A DNA stretch of 64,000 bases from assembly GCF_003854275.1 (NCBI RefSeq), contig NZ_QTQP01000029.1, forward strand, positions 1 through 64,000, in the 5' to 3' direction. The notes below the pieces were generated by a model. That model worked only from the letters and a program-made list of their open reading frames with translations. It made no database searches and was not told where the DNA came from. Position 1 is the first letter of the stretch. Every line of letters begins with the position of its first letter. The stretch is from Burkholderia sp. Bp8963. GTDB lineage: Bacteria; Pseudomonadota; Gammaproteobacteria; Burkholderiales; Burkholderiaceae. Shown one piece after another: positions 38,313-47,423 of this stretch. A program made the position numbers and the translations under genes.

Positions 38313-39338
38313 ATGTCGCCCGACCGCACAGCGTCGCTGTCCCACTTCGCGTTCATGCCGTTGCCCAACTTCACGATGATCGCGTTCACGAACGCGATCG
38401 AGGTGCTTCGGATGGCGAACTACCTGAGCGGCCAACCGCTCTACCGCTGGTCGGTGATCAGCCCGGACGGCGGCCCGGTCACGGCGAGCAACGGCCTGAC
38501 GGTCGACACGGGCCCTGCCGAATGCGCGGGGCAGCCGGACATCGTATTCGTGTGCGGCGGCGTCGACGTGCAGCGCGCGACGACGGCGGACCACCTGTCG
38601 ACGCTGCGCCGCTTCGCGCGCGCGGGCATTCCGCTCGGCAGCCTGTGCACGGGCACCTACGCGCTCGCGAAATCGGGCCTGCTCGCCGGCTATGCGTGCG
38701 CGATCCACTGGGAGAACATGTCCGCGCTGAAGGAGGAGTTTCCGGACACGCGCTTCCTGAAGGAGCTGTTCGTGATCGACCGCGACCGCATCACGTGCAC
38801 GGGCGGCGTCGCGCCGCTCGACATGATGCTGAACCTGATCGCCGCGCGCGTCGGCACCGCGCGCGTCACGCAGATCGCCGAGCAGTTCATCGTCGAACAC
38901 GTGCGCGACACGAGCGCGCAGCAGCGGATGCCGCTCGTCGCGCGGCTCGGCTCGGCGAACAAGTCGCTGTTCGAAGTGATCTCGCTGATGGAGAACAACA
39001 TCGAGGAACCGCTGTCCCGCGAGGAGCTCGCGCGGCTTGCGAACATGTCGCAGCGGCAACTGCAGCGGCTGTTCCGCGAACATCTCGGGATGACGCCGAC
39101 GCACTACTACCTGACGTTGCGGCTGCGCCGTGCGCGCGAGCTGCTGCTGCAGACCGACATGTCGATCATGCACATCACGATGGCGTGCGGCTTCCAGTCT
39201 GCATGCCATTTCAGCAAGAGTTATCGCGACGCGTTCGGCGTCGCGCCGACGCGCGAGCGGCGCAAGCAGGTTGCACCGCTGGCGCAGCCGGCTGGGTCAG
39301 GCGGTGCGGCGTTTCCGACGCATGTGATGCACGCCTGA
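38313..39338 (+). CDS. gbdR: Glycine betaine/dimethylglycine-responsive activator
   Basis: A 341-residue regulator with an N-terminal amidotransferase-like sensor domain (elbow SLCTGTYALAKSGLL, Cys112) and a C-terminal AraC domain (RQLQRLFREHLGMTPTHYYL and CGFQSACHFSKSYRDAFG). It is divergent from the glyA-dgc-gbc series, as expected for GbdR, which in Pseudomonas activates gbcAB, dgcAB and related genes when betaine or dimethylglycine is present. The strong match in style and context makes this the best gbdR candidate among the three paralogues in the window. Confidence 0.88.
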   Translation: MSPDRTASLSHFAFMPLPNFTMIAFTNAIEVLRMANYLSGQPLYRWSVISPDGGPVTASNGLTVDTGPAECAGQPDIVFVCGGVDVQRATTADHLSTLRRFARAGIPLGSLCTGTYALAKSGLLAGYACAIHWENMSALKEEFPDTRFLKELFVIDRDRITCTGGVAPLDMMLNLIAARVGTARVTQIAEQFIVEHVRDTSAQQRMPLVARLGSANKSLFEVISLMENNIEEPLSREELARLANMSQRQLQRLFREHLGMTPTHYYLTLRLRRARELLLQTDMSIMHITMACGFQSACHFSKSYRDAFGVAPTRERRKQVAPLAQPAGSGGAAFPTHVMHA

Positions 39339-39373
39339 TCGTTCGCGTCGGGCATACCGCTTGCCATAAGCAT

Positions 39374-39402
39374 CGCCCCGGTCGCCCGCCCGGGGCGTTT
39401 TG
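39374..39402 (+). terminator. Rho-independent terminator of gbdR
   Basis: CGCCCCGG (39374-39381) pairs with CCGGGGCG (39390-39397), followed by TTTTGCTTT. Confidence 0.85.
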
Positions 39403-39578
39403 CTTTCACCGAGAACCCGTAACCCGTTGTCGCGCGCGTCGATTCATTTTTTTAAACCGGGGTCTCACAAAACCTCGTTTGTGTCGCGACAGCTTCGTGG
39501 CGTTCAATGGTGCGATCGGCCGCGTCGACGCGCATCGCGTTCCGGCGCATGGCCCACTCCAACGCGCGGAGTTCGCAC

Positions 39579-40466
39579 ATGAATGCATTACAGCTCGTCA
39601 TCCTCGCCGCCATCTGGGGCGCGTCCTTCCTGTTCATGCGCATGGGCGCGCCGGAGTTCGGCGTCGTCCCGCTGATCGCGCTGCGGGTCGCGATCGCGGC
39701 CGTGCTGCTGTCGCCGGTGCTGCGCAACGCGGACGCACGGCGCGAGTTCCGCTCGCATCTCGTGCCGCTATTCGTCGTCGGCATCGCCAACTCGGCGCTC
39801 CCGTTCTGCCTGCTGACCTACGCGGCGCTTTTCGTGACGGCCGGCACCGACTCGATCCTGAACGCGACGACGCCGCTCTGGACCGCGATCGTCGCGTACC
39901 TGTGGCTACGCATGCCGTTGACGAAGCCGCAGGCGATCGGTCTCGCAGTCGGCTTCGTCGGCGTCGTCGTGCTGGCGGGCGCGGAAGTCGGCGGCGGCAC
40001 GGCCGGCGCAACCGGCGCCATCGCCGCCGCGATGGTCGCGACGCTGTCGTACGGGTTCGCCGCCCATTATTCGAAGCGGAAACTGGCCAACGTCAGGCCG
40101 TTCGTGTCCGCGTTCGGCAGCCAGCTGTTCGCGGCACTCGCCCTCGCGCCGCTCGCACTGCACATGTGGCCGGGCAGCCCGGTTCACGCATCCGCCTGGA
40201 TCGCCGTCGTGCTGCTGGGCGCGGTGTGCACGGCCGTCGCGTACCTGCTGTACTTCGGGTTGATTCGCAACGCGGGTGCGCAGTACGCCGCGTCGGTCAC
40301 GTTCCTGATCCCGATCTTCGGCGTCGTCTGGGGCGCGATCTTCCTGCACGAGACGATTACCGCACAAACCGTCGCGGGGTGCGCGATCATCCTGCTCGGC
40401 ACGGCGCTCGCGACCGGCAAGATCAAGGGGTTCGGCGCGGCCGTCGCGCGCGGGTCACGGCAGTAG
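39579..40466 (+). CDS. EamA/DMT-family transporter
   Basis: A 295-residue inner-membrane protein with ten predicted membrane segments in two EamA repeats. It opens with LQLVILAAIWGASFLFMRMG, a hallmark of drug/metabolite exporters. The ATG at 39579 has GGAG ten bases upstream; a longer frame start at 39507 lacks one. Its 3' end overlaps the convergent LysR gene by 12 bases. The substrate is unknown. Confidence 0.88.
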   Translation: MNALQLVILAAIWGASFLFMRMGAPEFGVVPLIALRVAIAAVLLSPVLRNADARREFRSHLVPLFVVGIANSALPFCLLTYAALFVTAGTDSILNATTPLWTAIVAYLWLRMPLTKPQAIGLAVGFVGVVVLAGAEVGGGTAGATGAIAAAMVATLSYGFAAHYSKRKLANVRPFVSAFGSQLFAALALAPLALHMWPGSPVHASAWIAVVLLGAVCTAVAYLLYFGLIRNAGAQYAASVTFLIPIFGVVWGAIFLHETITAQTVAGCAIILLGTALATGKIKGFGAAVARGSRQ

Positions 40467-41390
40467 TCCGGGCGGTAGTCCGGCCACAAATCCGCCCTGC
40501 CCGTCGCCTTCGGCGATTTCCCGTACGAGCCAGTCGCGGAACGCCGCGATCTTCCATTCGTCCTGCCGGGCTTCGCTGCATACGACGTAGTAGCAGAACT
40601 CGGTCGGCCACGGCCGCGTCAGCACGCGAACCAGCCGCCCGGCCGCGATCTCGTCCTTCGCATAGATGTCACGGACGAGCGCGATCCCCTGCGCCGCAAC
40701 GGCGGCCTTGATCAGCAGCGGATCCTCGCCGAAGCTCGCTCCGCGCTGCGCACGGGGATCCTCGATCCCTTGCGCGCGCAGCCAAAGCGCCCAGTCCGCG
40801 CGATCCGCGTCCTGCAGCAGCGGATACAGCAGGCAGTCGGCCGGATTGTCGATGGGCCTGGCCGGATCGAGCAGTCGCGGGCTGCATATGGGCCACAGCT
40901 CCGGCGTCCAGATGCGGAGCGACGCGTGTCCCGGATAGTCGCCCAAACCGTGCCGGATCGCGACGTCGACGTAGTCGCGGCGCAGGTCGACCAGCTGCGC
41001 GCGCGTCTCGATGGTGATTTCGATTTCGGGGTAGGCGGCGTTGAACGAGCCGAGGCGATGCACGAGCCACGTGTTCGCGAACGACGCAGTCGTCGTCACC
41101 GTCAGGCGGACCACGCGCCGGTTCGCGCCGTGTATGTTCGACCACGCGGCTTCGATTTCCTTGAAGCCGCCCGCAAGCTGATCGAACAGCGCACGACCGG
41201 TGCCCGTCAGTTCGATCTCCCGGCCGTTTCGCTCGAACAGGCGCACGGCCAGCCGATCCTCGAGATTGCGGATGTGCTGGCTGACAGCGCCAGGCGACAG
41301 GCAGAGCACGTCGGCGGCCTGCTTCATGCTGCCGCATCGCGCCACTTCGACGAACGTGTGCAACGCTGCGAGGGGTAGGGACTTGGCCAT
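40455..41390 (-). CDS. LysR-family transcriptional regulator, GcvA-like
   Basis: A 311-residue LTTR: LAALHTFVEVARCGSMKQAADVL and SPGAVSQHIRNLE form the HTH, and the effector domain contains RDYVDVAIRHGLGDYPG, typical of the GcvA/AmpR-like branch. It overlaps the EamA gene tail-to-tail. A terminator at 41508-41540 separates it from the DsrE trio upstream on the same strand. The target is not obvious; it may be the EamA exporter, but the convergent layout is not the classical one. Confidence 0.85.
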   Translation of the reverse strand: MAKSLPLAALHTFVEVARCGSMKQAADVLCLSPGAVSQHIRNLEDRLAVRLFERNGREIELTGTGRALFDQLAGGFKEIEAAWSNIHGANRRVVRLTVTTTASFANTWLVHRLGSFNAAYPEIEITIETRAQLVDLRRDYVDVAIRHGLGDYPGHASLRIWTPELWPICSPRLLDPARPIDNPADCLLYPLLQDADRADWALWLRAQGIEDPRAQRGASFGEDPLLIKAAVAAQGIALVRDIYAKDEIAAGRLVRVLTRPWPTEFCYYVVCSEARQDEWKIAAFRDWLVREIAEGDGQGGFVAGLPPGLLP

Positions 41391-41507
41391 CGCTGGGTGT
41401 GGGTTGTCGATCCGTGCAGGAAGGTCAGGGAGACGGTTGCCGATTATCCCAACATATCCATGGGCCGGGAATCAGTGCCGGGGCGCCTCTGCTCGCGTCG
41501 ACCGCAA

Positions 41508-41540
41508 CGAAAACGGGCGGCCCGGAACCCGGACCGCCCG
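41508..41540 (-). terminator. Terminator of the DsrE-family operon
   Basis: On the minus strand, CGGGCGGTCCGGG (41528-41540) pairs with CCGGGCCGCCCG (41514-41525), one base bulged, followed by TTTTCGTT. The sequence is almost the same as the fdhA terminator at 43032-43062. Confidence 0.8.
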
Positions 41541-41592
41541 CGCCTCGTACCTTTGTTCGCAAACGGTGGCGCGACGGCAAGCAGCCTTGCCG

Positions 41593-41973
41593 TTACCAGT
41601 GCCAGACCTGATCGAACTGGTCGAACAGTGCGGGGATCTCGTCCCATCCGACCTGCGTCAAGCCCCCGATCACGTCTTCCTTCGACAATCCGCGATCGCG
41701 CATGTCCTCGCTGACGGCATAGACGGCGACACCGGCGCCGATCATTTTTTCCAGATCCTTGTCGAGCGCCGCCGGATGAGCATGCCGGCGCGCGCCGAAC
41801 GTGAGCCCGGTGGCGTCCTGGCCGCGCACCGCGTAATTCACTGCGCTGCCGCGCAGCAGCAAGCCGACATCCGCACCGGCGTTTTTCAGCACATGATTCA
41901 GCCACAGGATGGTGTCGTCCTGCTCTTCAAGCGTCGCCCGGTACGCTGTCTCGACAATGCTCAGGATTTTCAT
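41593..41973 (-). CDS. DsrE-family protein 3
   Basis: A 126-residue DsrE/DsrF-like small protein (MKILSIVETAYRATLEEQDDTILWLNHVLKNAGADVGLLLRG in parts), last of three related genes. It has no cysteine at the usual sulfur-carrier position, so it may be structural or bind a nucleotide-like ligand. It starts ten bases after the preceding family member. The biological role of such DsrE sets outside sulfur oxidisers is unclear. Confidence 0.75.
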   Translation of the reverse strand: MKILSIVETAYRATLEEQDDTILWLNHVLKNAGADVGLLLRGSAVNYAVRGQDATGLTFGARRHAHPAALDKDLEKMIGAGVAVYAVSEDMRDRGLSKEDVIGGLTQVGWDEIPALFDQFDQVWHW

Positions 41974-41983
41974 GGCGTGCCCC

Positions 41984-42397
41984 CTATTTCGTCGGGATGA
42001 CGAGCACGGCGTCGCTCTGCGTCACGGACTCGAGAAAATCCTTCGGGCTGCCGCGGCGTGGCCCATCGATCCAGTCACCCGCGCCGCGTTCGTCCGCGCA
42101 CAGCCCGCAGTTGATCCAGTCGAGCTTGACACCCTGCTGCGCCGCGAGCTCAAACAGCGCCGCAATCCAGCTCCTGGTGGTCGGGTGATCCTCTTCCTCC
42201 ACCGATGTGCCCTTGACCGGATTGGCGTGCGGGGCCTGCGCTTTCATCGTCAGATTGACCGCGCCTTCATAGGCGAACACCGTGACGTCGTGGCCTCGAC
42301 GTAACGCCGCATCGACCAGCCGCAGCGCCGTGGTGCTCGCGGCCTTCTCATACGGCGGATCCATCAGTGCCAGGGTCAGTTTCTTGCCGGTAGCCAT
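41984..42397 (-). CDS. DsrE-family protein 2
   Basis: A 137-residue DsrE-family protein with KLTLALMDPPYEKAASTTALRLVDAALRRGHDVTVFAYEGAVNL; two Cys occur in DWINCGLCADERG, the position of the conserved TusD/DsrE active-site cysteine region. AAGGAG lies six bases before the ATG at 42397; a GTG one codon earlier is possible. It is the middle gene of the trio, with 15-base and 10-base gaps. A persulfide-handling role is possible by family analogy only. Confidence 0.78.
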   Translation of the reverse strand: MATGKKLTLALMDPPYEKAASTTALRLVDAALRRGHDVTVFAYEGAVNLTMKAQAPHANPVKGTSVEEEDHPTTRSWIAALFELAAQQGVKLDWINCGLCADERGAGDWIDGPRRGSPKDFLESVTQSDAVLVIPTK

Positions 42398-42412
42398 CAC
42401 GTTCTCCTTGCT

Positions 42413-42739
42413 TCAATACCAAATGGCCTTTGTGTCGGCCACGAACAGGAGATCGACGAGCTGATCGATACCGGCTTGCTGGACACCGTCCGCCAGCCGC
42501 TCGATCGCCCGCTCACGCAGCGAGAATTCGTCTGCAAGAACCGTGATGCCGCTGCGCGTCAGCTCCGCATACCGCTCGCTGAACTTTGCCCCCGGGCGTG
42601 TCGACAGCACGCCGTTTTGAACCAGGAACAACGTGACTGCGTGGTTTCGCCCGCGCAGGCCTTTGGCGAGTTCGTCAAACTGCTGGGTGTCCCGGGCACC
42701 ATACGGATCGCGCGATTCCACGAACAGGTAATTCGCCAT
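42413..42739 (-). CDS. DsrE-family protein 1
   Basis: A 108-residue member of the DsrE superfamily: MANYLFVESRDPYGARDTQQFDELA, then NHAVTLFLVQNGVLSTRPGA and SGITVLADEFSLRERAI. These match the nucleotide-like pocket strands of DsrE proteins, without a cysteine. An excellent AGGAGG ribosome site lies seven bases before the ATG at 42739. It is the first gene of the trio. Confidence 0.75.
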   Translation of the reverse strand: MANYLFVESRDPYGARDTQQFDELAKGLRGRNHAVTLFLVQNGVLSTRPGAKFSERYAELTRSGITVLADEFSLRERAIERLADGVQQAGIDQLVDLLFVADTKAIWY

Positions 42740-43031
42740 CTCAGCCTCCTGACGGCTTGCGGTCCGAACAACCGGTTGCCGCCGAAGCGTTGCCCCCGCA
42801 TCGCGCTCATCGCAATGCGCGCCAATTGACCGTGTGGCGTGTGCGCCGCGCCAGCCCTTGAATTGGGTATAGCAGAACGGGGAAACAGTCCAAATAACCA
42901 CGCGTCATATCGTGCAAACTTCCGGTCACGAACTGGCGCTGCGCTCAAGAATCGTAGTCGCCGCGAACCCGGGCCTTTCGTGGACGTCAGGAATGGCGCA
43001 CCGGATACCGGAATTCCCGACACCCCCAAAC
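42740..43031. promoter_or_regulatory. Promoter region of the DsrE trio
   Basis: The leader of the trio lies here on the minus strand. No coding frame with family-like sequence was seen. It ends at the fdhA terminator. I could not define a specific promoter. Confidence 0.4.
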
Positions 43032-43062
43032 GAAAACGGGCGGCCCGTTACCGGACCGCCCG
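43032..43062 (-). terminator. Terminator of fdhA
   Basis: On the minus strand, CGGGCGGTCCGG (43051-43062) pairs with CGGGCCGCCCG (43037-43047), followed by TTTTCGTTT. It is nearly identical to the terminator at 41508-41540. Confidence 0.85.
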
Positions 43063-43089
43063 CTCATGACGCCAGCACTGCGTCGCGCG

Positions 43090-44286
43090 TTACGCCGCCA
43101 GCAAACCGTGCGGATCGATGACGAATTTGCGCGGCGCGCCGCCGTCGAACTTCTTGTAGCCTTCCGGCGCATCGTCGAGCGAGATCACCGACACGTTGAC
43201 GATCTTCGCGATCGGCAGCCGGTCGAACAGGATCGCCTGCATCAGGTTGCGGTTGTACTTCAGCACCGGCGTCTGGCCCGTGAAGAACGAATGCGACTTC
43301 GCCCAGCCGAGGCCGAAGCGGATGCTCAGGCTGCCGTGCTGCGCGGCCTTGTCCTTCGCGCCCGGATCGTCGGTCACGTACAGGCCCGGGATGCCGATCG
43401 CGCCGGCCGGCCGCGTGATTTCCATCAGCGAGTTCAGCACCGTGGCCGGCGCTTCTTCCGAGTGGCCCGACGAGCCGTGGCCATGCGCCTCGAAGCCGAC
43501 GCAATCCACCGCGCAATCGATCTCCGGCGTGCCGAGGATCTCGGCGATCTGCTCGCCGAGCGTCGCGTCCTTCGACAGGTCGACCGTCTCGAAACCCATC
43601 GCCTTCGCGTGTGCGAGACGCTCCGCATTCATGTCGCCGACGATCGTCACGGCCGCGCCGAGCAGGCGCGCCGACGCGGCGGCCGCCATCCCGACCGGGC
43701 CCGCGCCGGCGATATACACCGTCGAGCCGGGCTTCACGCCCGCGCTGACCGCGCCGTGATAGCCGGTCGGCAGAATATCGGACAGGCAGGTGAGATCGCG
43801 GATCTTCGCCATCGCCTGGTCGCGGTCGGGGAACTTCAGCAGGTTGAAGTCTGCGTACGGCACCAGCACGTATTCGGCCTGCCCGCCGATCCAGCCGCCC
43901 ATGTCGACGTAGCCGTAGGCGCCGCCCGCGCGCGACGGGTTCACGTTCAGGCACACGCCCGTATGCGTTTCCTTGCACATCGCGCAGCGGCCGCATGCGA
44001 CGTTGAACGGCACCGACACGAGATCGCCGATCTTCAGCGTCTCGACGTCGCGGCCGACCTCGACCACCTCGCCGGTGATCTCGTGGCCGAGCACGAGCCC
44101 GACCGGCGCGGTCGTGCGGCCGCGCACCATGTGCTGGTCGGAACCGCAGATGTTCGTGCTCACCACCTTCAGGATCACGCCGTGACCGATCGCGCGGCCA
44201 CTCGGATCGACCATCTTCGGATAATCGATCTTCTGCACCTCGACCTTGCCCGGCCCAAGATAGACGACACCTCGATTGCTGCTCAT
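43090..44286 (-). CDS. fdhA: Glutathione-independent formaldehyde dehydrogenase
   Basis: A 398-residue zinc-dependent alcohol-dehydrogenase-family enzyme that oxidises formaldehyde to formate with NAD+ bound tightly. Catalytic zinc ligands include Cys47 and His68; the structural zinc is held by Cys98, Cys101, Cys104 and Cys112. The cofactor loop AGAGPVGMAAA is near 215. Length and the CVGFEAHGHG insertion match Pseudomonas putida FdhA. Formaldehyde is released by GbcAB and DgcAB, so this gene disposes of the toxic product. The ATG at 44286 gives MSSNRGVVYLG. Confidence 0.95.
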   Translation of the reverse strand: MSSNRGVVYLGPGKVEVQKIDYPKMVDPSGRAIGHGVILKVVSTNICGSDQHMVRGRTTAPVGLVLGHEITGEVVEVGRDVETLKIGDLVSVPFNVACGRCAMCKETHTGVCLNVNPSRAGGAYGYVDMGGWIGGQAEYVLVPYADFNLLKFPDRDQAMAKIRDLTCLSDILPTGYHGAVSAGVKPGSTVYIAGAGPVGMAAAASARLLGAAVTIVGDMNAERLAHAKAMGFETVDLSKDATLGEQIAEILGTPEIDCAVDCVGFEAHGHGSSGHSEEAPATVLNSLMEITRPAGAIGIPGLYVTDDPGAKDKAAQHGSLSIRFGLGWAKSHSFFTGQTPVLKYNRNLMQAILFDRLPIAKIVNVSVISLDDAPEGYKKFDGGAPRKFVIDPHGLLAA

Positions 44287-44512
44287 CGTATTGTCTCCAT
44301 GTCTCGTTGGATAGCGCCGCCGCGCGCCGGCGAATGCGACGCACGCGCAACGTGCTGTTCGAGAGTAGTCCGGGACACGGGGGCGCCGATGTCTCAAACG
44401 CGACACCGGTTTGAACCGTGCCGACATCGCTGGCGGAAAGACGAAAGTCCGGCGGGAACAAGGCGGAACGACGGCAGCGGCAAGCGGCCTCCGGGGGCCG
44501 GTTCGGCGGGTG

Positions 44513-45718
44513 CTACCCGCCCTGATTCTCGCGGACGACTGCCGCGGCCGCCGCGTCGGCCTCGCTCGCAACGCCGTCGTGCACGCGCGTGCCGACTGCC
44601 GGCGTCGGCGGCTCGCTGTCGAGCGCGTGTCCCGCGCGGTCGTGCGTGTCGACCGTCACGCGCATCGACAGCCCGACGCGCAGCGGATGCGCGGCGAGAT
44701 CGGCAGGCTCGATCGCGATCACGACAGGCACGCGCTGCACGACCTTGATCCAGTTGCCGGCCGCATTCTGCGACGGCAACATCGAGAACGCGCTGCCCGT
44801 GCCGGCCGAGAAGCCCTGCACGCGGCCACGATAGACGACACGCGAGCCGTAGATGTCCGACACGACCTCGACCGGCTGCCCGACACGCATGTGGCGGATC
44901 TGCCCTTCCTTGAAATTCGCTTCGATCCACAGCCGGTTCAATTGCACGATCGACATCAGCGGCACGCCGGGGCCGACTTGCTGGCCGACCTGCACCGCGC
45001 GCTGGCCGATCGTGCCGTCGACCGGCGCGACGATCGTCGTGCGCTTCAGGTTGCGGTACGCAAGCTTGAACTGCGCGGCCGCCTGCATCACGGCGGGATT
45101 CTCGTCGACCGGCAGCTTGCTGCCGAGCGCGCGCGCCGCGTCGAGCTGCGCCTGCGCGGCCGCGAGACTGGCCTGCGCACCCGCGGCCGCCGCGCGCGCC
45201 CGCGCGAGCTCCTCGGGCGCGACGATCTCGACCGATGCACCCTCGCGCGCCGCCAGTGCGCGCTGCGCGAGCGCAAGATCCGCGCGCCGCGCGTTCACTG
45301 CCTCGACGTACATCGTGTTCGAGATCTTCGCGTTCGCGACCTGCCGCACGGCCTGCGCGAGTTGCGCGTTCGCCTGCGCGAATGCGACGGACGCCTCGGT
45401 GTCGTCGAGCCTCGCGAGCGTCTGCCCCGCGCGCACGGCCTGCGTGTCGGCGACGAGCACGTCGGTCACGGTGCCCGCGGTCTGCGCGGCGACCTGCACG
45501 ATGCTGCCCGCCACGTACGCGTCGTCGGTGTCCTCGTAGTAGCGCTCGCGCAGCAGCCAGAGCGCGAGCCAGGCGAGCGCGGCCAGCAGCACGGCCGCGG
45601 CGAGGATCGTGAAGCGCTTGCGGCGGGTCGCCCGGCGCGTGTCGGGTGCGGCTTCGTCGGCAAGCGACGCGGGCTGCGTGGCGGTATGTAGGTTGGTATG
45701 AAGGTTGTCGTGGTGCAT
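44513..45718 (-). CDS. EmrA/HlyD-type membrane fusion protein of the rhamnolipid operon
   Basis: A 401-residue periplasmic adaptor with one N-terminal membrane helix (about 36-55), biotinyl-lipoyl-like domains (SIVQVAAQTAGTVTDVLV) and a long Ala-rich coiled-coil hairpin (about 95-210). It should connect the 14-TM MFS pump encoded upstream with the outer-membrane lipoprotein encoded directly before it (one-base stop-start overlap). As the last gene of the rhl operon it probably helps export rhamnolipids. The substrate is inferred. Confidence 0.88.
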   Translation of the reverse strand: MHHDNLHTNLHTATQPASLADEAAPDTRRATRRKRFTILAAAVLLAALAWLALWLLRERYYEDTDDAYVAGSIVQVAAQTAGTVTDVLVADTQAVRAGQTLARLDDTEASVAFAQANAQLAQAVRQVANAKISNTMYVEAVNARRADLALAQRALAAREGASVEIVAPEELARARAAAAGAQASLAAAQAQLDAARALGSKLPVDENPAVMQAAAQFKLAYRNLKRTTIVAPVDGTIGQRAVQVGQQVGPGVPLMSIVQLNRLWIEANFKEGQIRHMRVGQPVEVVSDIYGSRVVYRGRVQGFSAGTGSAFSMLPSQNAAGNWIKVVQRVPVVIAIEPADLAAHPLRVGLSMRVTVDTHDRAGHALDSEPPTPAVGTRVHDGVASEADAAAAAVVRENQGG

Positions 45719-47415
45719 CAGTCGCTTTGCGTAACGATCAGGCGGTCATGCTGGAAGGTCGGTATTGCCGGGGCGGTGGACAGGCGTGCGCCGGCCGGGC
45801 TTGCGGACGTCGGGCGCGCACCGGCGGGTGAGGCAGCGGTCGCCGTGGCACCACGTTTCGCATGCCCGCCGCGCGCCGCGCGTGTCGAAGGCGCCAATGC
45901 AGCCGCCGGCCCTGCATCGAATCCGCCGCCAAGCGCGCCGATCAGCCCGACGCGCAGGGTCCGCTGCCGCCCGAGCAGGCCGATGAGTTGCGAGCGCTCG
46001 TCGACCAGCGTCAGGTCCGCGACGTCGACGTCCTTTTGCATCAGCACGCCGCGCCGATGACGGTCCGTCGCGATCTGCACGATCTTCTGCGCGGCGGCCA
46101 CCGCGTCCTGCTGCTGCGCGACGAGCGTCTGCGCGGTCTGCAGCGACGTGACGAGCTGCGCGACCTGCCCGAGCGCGTCGTCGACCGTCTTGTTGTACAG
46201 GCCGATCGCGACGTCCGCCTGCGCGACGTCCGCGCCGAGCTTCGCCTTCAGCCGGCCGCGATCGAACACCGGCAACGAAATCGCGGGGCCGACCGAGCCG
46301 GCCAGCGCGTCGCGCGAGAACAGCGACGCAGGCGTGAGCGCGAACACGCCGCCGAGCGCGACGAGGTTCACGTCCGGATAGAACTGCGCGCGCGTCGCAT
46401 CGGCGTTCGCGAACGCGGCTTCGACGCGCAGCCGCGCGGCGACGATGTCGGGCCGCCGGCCGAGCAGGTCGGCCGGCAGCCGCGCGGGCAGCGCCGCATC
46501 ACCGGACTTGCCGAACTGGCCGGACTGGCCGAACGGGCCAACGCGTGGCCGCTGCAGCGCGAGCCCGCGCTCGGGCCCCGACAGCACGCCGAGCTGAAGC
46601 TGCGCGAGCTTGATCTGCTCGTCGTTCAGCGCGATCTGCGCGAGCAGCCGGGTGCGCTTGATCGTCGCGTCGCTCGCATCGTACGCATTGTCGAGGCCGC
46701 GCGCGGTGCGCTCGCGCAGCACGGCCGTCACGCGCTGGCTGATCGCCAGCTTCTGCTGCAGCAGCTCGCGCACCGCGTACGCCTCGTCGAGCTGGCAATA
46801 GACGGTGACGATCGCGACCGTCAGCGTGAGCCGCACCTGCTCGGCCTCGATCCGCGCCGCGTCGCGCAGCGACATCAGGCTCTTCGTCGCGGCCTGGTTC
46901 TTCCCCCACAGGTCGAGCTGGTAGTTCAGCCCGACGAACACCGACGACGGCGACACGACGGGGTCGCCGAAGATCTCGACCGGCACGCGATAGCCGCCCA
47001 CCGATACGTCGGCGACGTTGTCGCCCGGCTTCGGCATCCGCGCACGGCTGACGGTCGCGCCGGCGGTGCCCGTCAGCCCCGTCAGCGAATCGAACTGCTG
47101 CAACTGCGCCTGCGCGATCCGCAGCCGCGCCTGCGCGACCTGCAGGTCCGGGTTGTTCCGCGACGCGTCGGCAACCAGTTCGTCGAGCTGCGGGTCCTTC
47201 AGCTGCTTCACCCAGTCGGGCGCGGGCCACGCACCGTCCGCGCCGGCGCCTGCCGTGCGCGCGAGCGCGTCGTCGGCCGGCTTGTGCAGCGACAGCGACG
47301 GCAGGAACCCCGACGGCGCGCAGCCGCCGAGCGCAAGCAGCGCCGCCATCGCCAATACCGTCCAGCGGCCTTTCCCGCCACCGCTGCAACCGGTCACCTT
47401 CTTCAACCCTCGCAT
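45718..47415 (-). CDS. NodT-family outer-membrane efflux lipoprotein
   Basis: A 565-residue TolC-like outer-membrane channel. The lipobox LALGGC sits near residue 32, followed by WVKQLKDPQLDELVADASRNNPDLQVAQARLRIAQAQ and ADLLGRRPDIVAARLRVEAAFANADATRAQFYPDVNL, both diagnostic. The C-terminal tail of about 60 residues is rich in Ala, Ser and Pro and looks disordered, longer than usual. It sits eight bases after rhlC and overlaps the membrane fusion gene, completing a tripartite exporter. Confidence 0.88.
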   Translation of the reverse strand: MRGLKKVTGCSGGGKGRWTVLAMAALLALGGCAPSGFLPSLSLHKPADDALARTAGAGADGAWPAPDWVKQLKDPQLDELVADASRNNPDLQVAQARLRIAQAQLQQFDSLTGLTGTAGATVSRARMPKPGDNVADVSVGGYRVPVEIFGDPVVSPSSVFVGLNYQLDLWGKNQAATKSLMSLRDAARIEAEQVRLTLTVAIVTVYCQLDEAYAVRELLQQKLAISQRVTAVLRERTARGLDNAYDASDATIKRTRLLAQIALNDEQIKLAQLQLGVLSGPERGLALQRPRVGPFGQSGQFGKSGDAALPARLPADLLGRRPDIVAARLRVEAAFANADATRAQFYPDVNLVALGGVFALTPASLFSRDALAGSVGPAISLPVFDRGRLKAKLGADVAQADVAIGLYNKTVDDALGQVAQLVTSLQTAQTLVAQQQDAVAAAQKIVQIATDRHRRGVLMQKDVDVADLTLVDERSQLIGLLGRQRTLRVGLIGALGGGFDAGPAAALAPSTRAARGGHAKRGATATAASPAGARPTSASPAGARLSTAPAIPTFQHDRLIVTQSD

Positions 47416-47423
47416 CGCGCGCC

